Below, in pieces: positions 9,719 through 25,447 of a DNA stretch of 40,000 nt. How positions within the stretch are numbered: position 1 is the stretch's first letter; each line of letters starts with the position of its first letter. Both the position numbers and the translations under genes were made by a program. The stretch is from the NCBI GenBank assembly GCA_016715865.1, contig JADJXM010000028.1, positions 1 through 40,000 on the forward strand, read 5' to 3'. The DNA comes from Acidobacteriota bacterium. GTDB taxonomy: Bacteria; Acidobacteriota; Blastocatellia; RBC074. Under the pieces are notes generated by a model. That model did not search any database, was not told where the DNA came from, and saw only the letters and a list, made by a program, of their open reading frames with translations.

Positions 9719-10570
9719 TCAAATACACACGCCAGTTTCACAATTAACAAAAAAACACGTTAGACAGCTACCTCCAAAGCAATCACACCACGGCCCCTCA
9801 ACTGCACAACAAAACCAGCTTCCCCCATTACAAACTATTGAATTACGCTGATAAGAGATAGAGCAGGTCTCACTTTGACAACAGACTTCAATTTGGGTCT
9901 GAGGGCCACCACACTGACAAAAACCTTGCGAAATGTTTTTCTGCGACTGCCCTCTAGTTAGTGAAGTTTCAAAGGAACCCGGAATCCACTTATTATTGGT
10001 GTCTTTGTCCGGATATAAAATACTACCTGCTACCCACATTGTGCCATCACTGAATAGCACAAACGATGGATATACAGATACTTTAGTAATATTTGATAAT
10101 GAATCATATCCCTTTAGACGCTTCTCCAGTACGCCAAACATGTAATCAGTGAGCTTAAGGGCTATTGTGCCATTTGGCTTGATTATAGGTACCGAAAGCG
10201 TCCCCTTCTCAATTTCATGTATACTCCCATAATTCATAGTTAAGCCAGTTGGCAATTTTCTCCCTTTAATTCTCAATACGATTCCGACTTCTAAAGCAGC
10301 TATATCTTTTCCAGATATATTTTGAAGCTCAAAAAATATCTCTCTTAGCCAATAATCACCAGCAATAAATTCAGTGTCAAAGAAAAGTTGCGTGCCAGTC
10401 CGCGTGCCTTGAAGCTTAATACTTGTAAAACTTATAGGTTCATTTTCGTATGTCACCCTTTTTAAGATTCTACCTTTCAATTCTTGTGAAAACGCTTTGT
10501 CGTAAAGAGTAAAATGGGCAAATGCTATAATTGTAACTACCAGACAGCAAGCGAAAAACAATCGGGTCAT
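9719..10570 (-). CDS. Secreted protein with Cys-rich C-terminus, unknown function (mobile cargo)
   Basis: This is an intact 283-codon gene starting at an ATG with a strong AGGAGG ribosome site 8 bp upstream. Residues 1-29 form a signal peptide (RLFFACCLVVTIIAFA core). The middle, roughly 35-215, is predicted beta-rich, with phrases such as FFDTEFIAGDYWLREIFFEL, and has no motif I recognise. The last 60 residues hold about 15 cysteines, many in CC or CxC pairs (GFCQCGG, EVCCQSETC, WFCCAVEGPWCDCF), probably a disulphide-knotted or metal-binding tail. Codon use is AT-rich compared with the region. The gene sits between two same-orientation copies of a Tn3-type terminal repeat, so it is probably horizontally acquired cargo. 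Function unknown; a toxin, adhesin or surface protein are all possible. Confidence 0.75.
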   Translation of the reverse strand: MTRLFFACCLVVTIIAFAHFTLYDKAFSQELKGRILKRVTYENEPISFTSIKLQGTRTGTQLFFDTEFIAGDYWLREIFFELQNISGKDIAALEVGIVLRIKGRKLPTGLTMNYGSIHEIEKGTLSVPIIKPNGTIALKLTDYMFGVLEKRLKGYDSLSNITKVSVYPSFVLFSDGTMWVAGSILYPDKDTNNKWIPGSFETSLTRGQSQKNISQGFCQCGGPQTQIEVCCQSETCSISYQRNSIVCNGGSWFCCAVEGPWCDCFGGSCLTCFFVNCETGVCI

Positions 10571-11150
10571 ATCATTACCTCCTTTTGATAACTAATTGAG
10601 GCCCCGGCATAATGCGGGACTTGAATCACAAAATATCAATGAGTTGCTTGACATGTTCAGGATTATTTCCCTGAGCAAATAGATAGAGCATTATCAGTAG
10701 ATAGGCAGCAATCCAGAGCAACCTAATGCAGCAATTATTAGCCAGGCCCTTCATCCAAGAGTACATGGATTATCTCATCAAAGAGCAAGACTCTTTGCCC
10801 CATTGTTGAAAAATACCTGATAATGATTCTCTAGAATAAGATGTTTTTATTTAAGCAGCTGTGATGTAAGTATATGGTCTGATTACGTTAAATGAACTGA
10901 GATTATTGGTTACTTTGCTTAGCCGAGCACCATACCAAGATGGTCTATACATCTAGGTTAAGATGTTGTCAAGCAGAAAAATGGTGGTGTCCGACGTTGG
11001 GGATCAATGGGTATGTTCCTACATACGGACGAAAAGTCTCACACCGTTTTGTGGAAGTGTTTGTTTATCAATGATTTAAAGTAACTTGTTATCTCCCGAA
11101 AAGCAGCACCTTTGAGGGGTCAAAAAGTGGGAGGTGTATAATCCGGATTG
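10571..11150. other. AT-rich intergenic stretch, no gene recognised
   Basis: About 580 bp of AT-rich sequence lies upstream of the cargo gene and runs to the second terminal repeat. Both strands are full of stops. The gene's ribosome site lies at its left edge and its promoter is presumably here. I see no RNA fold, tandem repeat or protein remnant I can name. Confidence 0.5.
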
Positions 11151-11188
11151 CTTAGCGTGAAAAATCGCAGCAATCGGCTTAGTACCCT
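11151..11188 (-). repeat. Tn3-type 38-bp terminal inverted repeat, well preserved
   Basis: The minus strand begins AGGGTACTAAGCCGATTG and ends GATTTTTCACGCTAAG, 38 bases in all. Length and the ACGCTAAG inner end fit Tn3-family terminal repeats. Its outer side abuts codon 29 of an ATPase gene on the minus strand, so it marks the point where the transposon entered that gene. No 5-bp duplication matching TCTAT was found beside the candidate left end at 8901. Confidence 0.7.
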
Positions 11189-11189
11189 C

Positions 11190-11276
11190 TATTAGAGTGT
11201 TGACCCCTTTACGAAATGTAAATCTTGCTTTGAGAAAATTTCTAAAGTTACGTATCCGGAGTTCAGATATGTACAT
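11190..11276 (-). pseudogene. OLD/AAA-family ATPase, first 29 codons, cut by Tn3 insertion
   Basis: Starting at the ATG at 11276, the minus strand reads MYISELRIRNFRNF, then FTFRKGVNTLI. This is the classic opening of OLD-family or RecF-like AAA ATPases, which would continue GENGSGKT (Walker A). Instead the frame runs straight into the Tn3-type terminal repeat at 11188, so the Walker motif and everything after it are absent here. The left end of an IS66 element lies only 10 bp upstream of the start codon and has replaced the native ribosome-site region. The gene was thus hit twice. Such ATPases are often components of anti-phage systems, but too little is left to say which. Confidence 0.6.
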
Positions 11277-11285
11277 AAGAAATTC

Positions 11286-12752
11286 GTAATTGCTCACGAG
11301 ATTTTTCTGAGCTTGTGATAAACTCTGCCTCCGAGTTGCAACGATGCCATTGACGCCTGAACAAGTTGACCTCCTACCGAGTGAAGAACTTCGCCCCCTG
11401 CTCAAAAAGTTCCTGGCGGAGTTCGATGCGCTGCTCAAACGCATCGCTGACCTGGAAGCTGAAAACGAGCGTCTCAAGCAGAGACTCGACAAATCCAGCA
11501 ATTCGAGCAATTCTTCGCAACCTCCCTCGCTTGATCAGAAGACCAGCAAGGGCGAGAAAAAGCATCGCAAGCCCGGGCCACCTTTCGGTCATCAGAAGTA
11601 CTCGCGTCCGCTCGTGGAGAACCCGGATCGTGTGATCCAGATTCCGGTCACCGAGTGCGAAAATTGTCATGCCGATTTGACTGGCGTCGAACCGGAAGAT
11701 TTCGAGCGCCGGCAGATCACCGAATTGCCCGCAGCCAAATCCATCGTGATTGAAACACGGCAGCATCAGACCACTTGCCCACATTGCCTGAGTCTCAATC
11801 GATCAGCCCTGCCTGAAGAGCTCAATCGCAGCTTTGGGCCGAATCTGGAAGCGACCGTCATCTATTACAAACAGACACAGCATCTGAGCTACGAGAGAAT
11901 CGTCGTGGTGATGCGTGATCTGCACGGCGTCAATATAAGCGAGGGCGCGATCGCCTCGATCCTCGAACGCGCCGGGGAGAAAGTCGCGCCGGTAGCCGAA
12001 GAGATCAAAGAACAAGTCATCCGGGGCGAAGTCATTCGTTCGGACGAAACCAGCGCACGGGTTAAAGCGCGCAACTGGTGGCACTGGGTGTTCCTCAGCG
12101 AAAATGGCGTATATCACACGATTGTGCCGACGCGCAGCGCCGCTGAAATCACAACAGTGATGGGGCAGTTGACCGCCAAGGCATGGGTCAGCGACTGCTT
12201 CAGCGCGCAACTCAAAGCCCCGGCCGAAGTCTTTCAACAGTGCTTGGCGCATCAGCTGCGGGACTTGCAGCGAGTGCTCGACAGCAATCCGGCAGAATTG
12301 TGGGCGCAGGCGGCCCGGAAGCTGTTTCGTGAAGCGATCCACTTGCGCAACCGGGTTCTGGCCGGGGAGATGAAGCTGGCAGGCTTTTACCGCCGGGTGA
12401 CGCAGGTGGAAACCCAGCTGGATCGCCTGCTGGAACAACCGCTCACGAATGAAGCTGCGCGAAAGCTGCAAAACCGGTTTTCAACCCACCGCAACAAATT
12501 GCTGACATTTCTGCATTACCCGGCGATACCATCGACCAACAACGAATCGGAGCAAGCGCTCAGACCCAGAGTAATCCAACGAAAAGTGACCAACGGTTTC
12601 CGCTCCGAATGGGGAGCTCAGGCTTACGCCGCCTTGCAAACGATCCTGGCCACTGCGAAGAAAAGAGGCGACCAACCTTTTCATACACTGGCGGAACTGA
12701 TGGGGCCACCTGTTCTTCCCTATGCCGAATCTTCAAGCCCGTGAGCAATTAC
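11286..12752 (+). mobile_element. IS66-family insertion sequence, apparently complete
   Basis: The element is bounded by perfect 13-bp inverted repeats GTAATTGCTCACG at 11286-11298 and its complement at 12740-12752. IS66 ends typically begin GTAA. Inside is a single intact transposase gene and no tnpA/tnpB accessory genes, which fits the ISBst12-like subgroup. The right repeat overlaps the transposase stop codon. The flanking 8-mers (AGAAATTC and ATGCAAAG) are not a target duplication, so the element may have recombined after insertion or the repeats are longer than seen. Confidence 0.85.
11344..12744 (+). CDS. IS66-family transposase (ISBst12-like)
   Basis: This intact 466-residue transposase moves the IS66 element by a DDE-type mechanism. 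Residues 15-50 form a leucine-rich coiled coil (LKRIADLEAENERLKQRL) followed by a Ser/Asn-rich linker. A zinc-binding pair follows (CENC near 103 and CPHC near 145). The catalytic region contains RSDETSARV, WVSDCF and, near the end, STNNESEQALRP, which supply the expected acidic residues and the typical IS66 NNxxE motif. Length is normal for single-ORF IS66 elements. The frame is clean, in contrast to the broken Tn3 genes on its left, so this looks like the youngest insertion in the cluster. Confidence 0.95.
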   Translation: MPLTPEQVDLLPSEELRPLLKKFLAEFDALLKRIADLEAENERLKQRLDKSSNSSNSSQPPSLDQKTSKGEKKHRKPGPPFGHQKYSRPLVENPDRVIQIPVTECENCHADLTGVEPEDFERRQITELPAAKSIVIETRQHQTTCPHCLSLNRSALPEELNRSFGPNLEATVIYYKQTQHLSYERIVVVMRDLHGVNISEGAIASILERAGEKVAPVAEEIKEQVIRGEVIRSDETSARVKARNWWHWVFLSENGVYHTIVPTRSAAEITTVMGQLTAKAWVSDCFSAQLKAPAEVFQQCLAHQLRDLQRVLDSNPAELWAQAARKLFREAIHLRNRVLAGEMKLAGFYRRVTQVETQLDRLLEQPLTNEAARKLQNRFSTHRNKLLTFLHYPAIPSTNNESEQALRPRVIQRKVTNGFRSEWGAQAYAALQTILATAKKRGDQPFHTLAELMGPPVLPYAESSSP

Positions 12753-12820
12753 ATGCAAAGAAACGATAATATTTACCACTGGCAACATTCCAGGACTGCT
12801 TGAATAAAATGGATGTATTT

Positions 12821-18067
<5,247 letters not shown>

Positions 18068-18133
18068 AGCTGGGGAGCTCCGGCGTGAAAATTCAGAAAA
18101 ATATTGTAACTGCTCAGCCCATGTATCACGGAA

Positions 18134-18157
18134 CCACGAGCGTTGGCGAGTGGCCGT
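18134..18157 (+). repeat. Dispersed REP-like repeat, copy 1
   Basis: This 24-bp sequence (starting CCACGAGCGTTGGCGAGTGG) differs at only two positions from the left arm of the inverted repeat at 21079-21154. It is a lone half here, upstream of the 1748-residue gene. The strong match in separate intergenic places points to a genome-wide short repeat family. Confidence 0.6.
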
Positions 18158-18241
18158 GACTATGGGCTGGTAACATTTCCTGACTGTGTCCAGTCATTTC
18201 ATTGGCTTTTCATTTCCGCGTGCGCACTGTGGACGATGGCC

Positions 18242-18269
18242 TCGAAGTTTTGTCGCATTCCTGTCACAT
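18242..18269. repeat. Dispersed 25-28 bp repeat, copy A
   Basis: TCGAAGTTTTGTCGCATTCC followed by TGTCACAT. Near-copies lie at 23044-23068 and 37202-37230, the last beside an integrase remnant and tRNA-Leu. Between copies the core differs by one or two bases. It may be a relic of an integrative-element end. Confidence 0.5.
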
Positions 18270-18332
18270 CTGATAACTTTAGCTTTACTGTAACAAAGAA
18301 TACTGGTTTCCGGGCAGGACTTACAAGTTTTT

Positions 18333-18558
18333 TGAATCGCCACGGAATTTCCGGAGCCTTCAAAACTTGAGAGAATGGCGCAATGAACAGAACAAATAAG
18401 TTTTCGCCGGAGGTTCTGGAACAGGCGCGTTGGCTGGCGTTTTAGCACCAGGAGGAATACAAATCACAATGTAAGAGGATCGAATCGATATCGGGCAAGA
18501 TCGGGTGCACTTCAGAGATCTTGAGAAAATTGGTTCGGCAGGCTGGGAATTTCTACAT
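18333..18558 (+). mobile_element. IS3-family element remnant: left end and start of OrfA
   Basis: TGAATCGCCACGGAATTTCC at 18333 looks like the left terminal repeat of an IS3-family (IS51-type) element. About 40 bp on, MNRTNKFSPEVLEQARWLAF starts at 18382. After a stop and a frame change the sequence continues EHQEEYKSQ, KIGCTSEILRKLVRQAG. This is the N-terminal helix-turn-helix of an IS3-type OrfA. OrfB and the right end are absent, and the remnant is followed within 40 bp by the start of the oxidoreductase gene. An open frame from 18505 into that gene is fortuitous. Confidence 0.65.
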
Positions 18559-18597
18559 CAAAGAATTCAGGTAACGGAATCGTTCAGGAGGCAAGCC

Positions 18598-20174
<1,577 letters not shown>

Positions 20175-20205
20175 TGGATACGCTACATTAAAATAGGAGA
20201 TGCAT

Positions 20206-21057
<852 letters not shown>

Positions 21058-21078
21058 GGCTCACTAAACATACTGAAC

Positions 21079-21142
21079 CACAAGCGTTAGCGAGTGGCCG
21101 TCACATTCGCTTGCTTACGTGCGCGGTTCTCAAGGCCACTCG

Positions 21143-21154
<12 letters not shown>
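21079..21154. repeat. REP-like perfect inverted repeat between convergent genes
   Basis: Perfect 21-bp arms, CACAAGCGTTAGCGAGTGGC plus C at 21079-21099 and their complement at 21134-21154, are separated by 34 bp. The structure lies between the convergent isomerase and esterase genes and could terminate transcription both ways. The left arm recurs with two changes at 18134. The TAG that ends the esterase reading frame falls inside the right arm. Confidence 0.75.
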
Positions 21155-22378
<1,224 letters not shown>

Positions 22379-22459
22379 AGTTGTTCCTCTCTGAACAGAG
22401 TTTTCTTAATTCACGATAACTTCCGCCGAATGCGAGACGACTTCGAGAGTCGCAGTTTA

Positions 22460-22915
22460 TTATTTAGGCTGCGCTGGCGCGGCAGGCGCGGTTTCTGGTT
22501 TCACTGCGCCGCGATGGCAGGTGTAGCAACTGATCGAGGGTCTTTCGCTTTTCAGGTTCTTGATCTCCTTGAGCGATTCGCCGTTGATCCTGGAAGTGAG
22601 CGCCACCATATCGCGCGCAATCTGTTTGGCGGGCGCATCTTCCTTTTCCCAGGCCCCCAGCGTATGGCAATGATTGCATTTGACGCCCAGCGCCTTAGTC
22701 CAGCCGTTCATCACGCCAACCAACCGCCCGGCCGGCATATTCTTTAGAGTCTGGACGTTCTTGAAAACCTCACCAGCAGGTTTGTCATCGCGCCCGCCTG
22801 TGTCAAAAGGGTTGCCGCCCTGCGCGTTGGCATCTGGCTGTCTCACCAATGCGAAAACAGCCAGCGTGACGGTAAAGACGAGGGAAATCAAGAAACGAAA
22901 GTTTTGTTTGGTCAT
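22460..22915 (-). CDS. Periplasmic di-haem c-type cytochrome
   Basis: A 151-residue exported cytochrome with a signal peptide (FLISLVFTVTLAVFALV) and AGGAG eight bases before the ATG. Two haem-attachment motifs, CNHCH near residue 80 and CYTCH near 130, lie in a short helical protein with VFKNVQTLKNMPAGRLVGVM ahead of the first. This arrangement resembles the small photosynthetic-reaction-centre-type cytochrome c family that is abundant in Acidobacteria and not tied to photosynthesis there. The C-terminus is an Ala/Pro tail. It would carry electrons in the periplasm. It sits about 80 bp upstream of the esterase with its own ribosome site, and co-transcription is possible but not evident. Confidence 0.88.
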   Translation of the reverse strand: MTKQNFRFLISLVFTVTLAVFALVRQPDANAQGGNPFDTGGRDDKPAGEVFKNVQTLKNMPAGRLVGVMNGWTKALGVKCNHCHTLGAWEKEDAPAKQIARDMVALTSRINGESLKEIKNLKSERPSISCYTCHRGAVKPETAPAAPAQPK

Positions 22916-22969
22916 GCAGTTCTCCTGAGTTTTGTGCGTATAGTTTAGTTGCCAAATCCATTCGGGTTA

Positions 22970-22994
22970 TACCTGATGCCCAAGGCATCAGGTA
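22970..22994. repeat. Short perfect hairpin upstream of the cytochrome gene
   Basis: TACCTGATGCC and its exact complement are separated by only CAA, giving an 11-bp stem. It lies 55 bp upstream of the cytochrome start codon, between that gene and the selenoprotein gene that reads toward it. There is no T-run on either side, so it could be a weak terminator, an operator or a small repeat. Confidence 0.5.
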
Positions 22995-23043
22995 ATGAAG
23001 CCCGGACTGAATGGGTGAGCATAATCCAAATGGGATGAAGTTG

Positions 23044-23068
23044 TCGAAAAGTTTTGTCACATTCTTGT
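23044..23068. repeat. Dispersed 25-28 bp repeat, copy B
   Basis: TCGAAAAGTTTTGTCACATT followed by CTTGT. It matches copy C (37202-37230) except for one extra A, and copy A (18242-18269) with a few changes. It lies just downstream of the selenoprotein stop codon. Confidence 0.5.
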
Positions 23069-23131
23069 GTCATCACGCACGGCTCTGTTCAACGGTTTCC
23101 TTTCAGTTACATTCAATACTCACCTTCCGCT

Positions 23132-23662
23132 TCATCTCCCTGTCAGTTGCCCATTGATTTCGTTCAAAACGGCTTCTGCCCGCCCCTCGATCTCCTGAAT
23201 GGTTTGATCCTGGATCGGATGCTGAACATAAACGACCTCATAATCAGCTCTCCCCAGAGCGCTGGCTTGAGCGCGCGCCGCAGTCATAAATTCGCGGGTT
23301 GCGACGGCAACGGCAGGGATGCCCAGATTTTCGAGTCTCGTGACATCGTGCAAACTGCACGTGGTGCAAGAGCCTCAATCGGCCAACGCTTCAATAACCG
23401 CATCGCATCGCGCCTGCAACAAACTATCTATCACCTTGTCTGGCGCTGGTTTGGTGAAAGTCGGTTTCGTCAGGCGCACGATTTCAGCGACCGCAAATCT
23501 GTCCTTGAGCAATCGTTCCAGATGATCCAGAAAGAAATTTCCGCCGGGTTTGCTGATATCCAGCAATCCGATCTTTTTGCCCGCCAGGCGATCAAGGCGC
23601 GGCGCGGGCAAGCGCGGCTCGCGGCGGGATTCGTCAAATGGATTGATGAGAATGGTCGGCAT
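23132..23662 (-). CDS. UGSC-family selenoprotein (in-frame TGA read as selenocysteine)
   Basis: The gene starts at an ATG (23662) with GGAG seven bases upstream and gives MPTILINPFDES, KKIGLLDISKPGGNFFLDHL and IDSLLQARCDAVIEALAD. An in-frame TGA follows at 23375-23377, then the same frame continues GSCTTCSLHDVTRLENLGIP and AVLNEINGQLTGR to a TGA at 23132. Asp-U-Gly-Ser-Cys is the defining motif of the UGSC (seleno)protein family reported from marine metagenome selenoproteomes. A SECIS-like hairpin follows the TGA. The product is 176 residues with Sec near position 96. U-x-x-C is a redox-type motif, with further Cys two and three residues on, so a thiol/selenol oxidoreductase role is likely; the substrate is unknown. 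The thioredoxin-fusion gene ends 25 bp upstream, so the two form an operon. Confidence 0.85.
23347..23361 (-). promoter_or_regulatory. Candidate bacterial SECIS hairpin
   Basis: On the minus strand CGTGCA-GTT-TGCACG folds into a perfect 6-bp stem with a 3-nt loop that begins with G. The loop lies 20 nt after the TGA. Bacterial SECIS elements sit just downstream of the UGA inside the coding frame, with a short stem and a G at the start of the apical loop, and are bound by SelB. Stem, loop and distance all fit. A 2x2 internal loop then A-T and C-G pairs could extend the stem. Confidence 0.7.
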
Positions 23663-23687
23663 GGATACTCCTTCTTCGATTGTGTTC

Positions 23688-25285
23688 TTATTCGAGCGGA
23701 TAGGTAAGCGACTGACTGCCTCTCTCACCCGTCGCCCAACTGCCAATGACCGCTGAGAACTTTCCGGCAGTCCCGCCCGCGACGACTATTTTTATTTGAT
23801 CGGGTCGCGCGAATTTGCGATAGCAAGGCTCGCCGTCAATGATGATCTGTTCGTAAAGTCTGGTGAACTGTGCCCCTTCGGCGTCATCGTCATCGTAAGC
23901 TCGCAATGGGATCCGGTCTGATCGAACAGGAACTCCCGCGTTTTTCTTTGGTGAAGCCGTCGCGGTGCAATGTCTTCCCAACATGTTTCGGGACAGAGAA
24001 TGACGAAGGCTTCAAACATCGCGCACATACGATAAGTCCAAACCGTGGCCAGGGCGCGACAAATCGCCTTGAGGACGGTTCGGCCCGTACGTGCATTGTG
24101 TTCGCTGACGCCTCGCGGAGGTTCAGCCGAGAAAAGAGTCACCGCGCTTTGGTCGCGACTGAAGCCCATTTCGACGTGCAGCGGGTCCCATGGATTTTCC
24201 TCTTCGTTCTCCGCGATGCAATAGGAAAACTTGCCGGGGTTCCCCAGCGTCGACATATCGATTTCACCGGGCCTGGCGCCGCCGATATTCGCCAGGATCA
24301 ATTGGAACGCGCGTCCCAGCGAGCTGTTGGCGCGGGCTACGTTACTGAAGACATTGCCGCTCGAAACAAATCCGATTTCATGCCGAACCGGCCCATTGAT
24401 AATAATGAGCGGCGCGGCGAAATGAGTGGTCGCCTGACAGCCGTGAAGGTTGAAGCGTTCATCGCAAGCCGCCTGCACGAGCCTTAATAGCACAGGCATC
24501 ATTTCCGGCCGACAGCCGGCCATCACTGCTCCGACGGCGATCTTCTCGACGGTAGCGGCCGCGTAGTTCGGCGGCACGCGCGCGATCACTTCGTCAGGTG
24601 GAAATTTTACCGCACTCAACATTTGATCGACTCGTTGTTTTGTTGGCGGAATTACGGGAAGCGGATCGTATCCGGCCTCGAGACAGTAATCAATCGGATC
24701 CACATCATCAGCCAATTCTATCAATGATGCCCGAGAACCTTGTTTTGCGAAGAGATTGGGACCAGCCGCGACGGCCCCTTCAGATGCGGGTTCGAGATGG
24801 CGCGAAGTGCAGCCGGGTTTGGTGTCTGGATTGCCATCGAATGGTTTGGCGAGCACGAAAGGCTCTTTTCCGGCGGCTTTACAGATGTCGGTTGTAATGA
24901 CGTTCAGTTCGGATTTATCGAAAGCGATCTGCGTTCGAACGATCTTTCCGTGGCCATCGAGGAGAAACAATGTAGGCACTGCGGTTGGCTCAAACTGCCT
25001 GGAGACCATCAAATCCCGATCTATTGCGATTGGAAAGTTGATCTCAGCCTGAGTTGCGAATTCGCCTGTGGCTGAATCGTCATCCTGAGATATGCCAATG
25101 ATCGTCGCCGATTCCGAACCCATATATTGCGAAAGGCGATTGAGATAAGGAAGCGTCAGCCGGCATGTCGGGCAATCGGTTTCAAAAAAGAAGAGCAGCG
25201 TCGGCTTTCCGTCAGGACAATGGATCGTTGCCCCATCCAAACCGGGCAGCGAAAACGGCGCAGGCTGTTCTCCTATCTCTCGCAT
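23688..25285 (-). CDS. Thioredoxin-fold (CPTC) protein fused to large UGSC-partner domain, frameshifted near C-terminus
   Basis: The first 150 residues form a redoxin/TlpA-like thioredoxin fold: APFSLPGLDG, LLFFFETDCPTCRLTLPYL with the CPTC redox pair near 38, and a cis-Pro region AVPTLFLLDGHG. The remaining 370 or so residues form a domain I cannot name, with DPIDYCLEAGYDPLPVIPP, EKIAVGAVMAGCRPEMMPV, FNLHGCQATTHFAAPLIIIN and CIAENEEENPWDPLHVEMGF. No signal peptide is visible, so it is probably cytoplasmic. Between about 23900 and 24000 three compensating indels (one an extra A in GAAACATG) shift the frame; the true end is YPLE at 23688. The UGSC selenoprotein starts 25 bp later. The CPTC module could recycle the neighbour's selenenyl-sulphide; that is inference. 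Confidence 0.75.
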
Positions 25286-25447
25286 AGCATCTCCAATTGG
25301 AAAAAGGTCGAAGCCTTAGAAACCGCCGCGACAGTGTAAGCAGAATTATCTTAGTGCGACGAGATTATACTCGACAGTTGAATTGTATGCCGAACCTGGT
25401 GCCTTTACTATAAACGCGAGAATGTCCATCAACCAACAGGAAGAAAG

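Noticed and set aside
9673..11188. The two Tn3-type repeats as a CRISPR-like or tandem array
   Set aside because: Only two copies, 1.45 kb apart, with a protein gene between them.
11278..12760. Eight-bp target duplication around the IS66 element
   Set aside because: Flanks AGAAATTC and ATGCAAAG differ, so no duplication can be claimed.
18505..18597. Earlier start for the Gfo/Idh/MocA oxidoreductase
   Set aside because: These codons belong to the IS3 OrfA remnant in another frame; AGGAGG and a Tat signal mark 18598 as the start.
23375..23377. TGA as an ordinary stop giving a 95-residue protein plus a separate downstream gene
   Set aside because: The frame continues without interruption into GSCTTC, the codon falls on the U of the UGSC motif, and the downstream piece has no ribosome site of its own.
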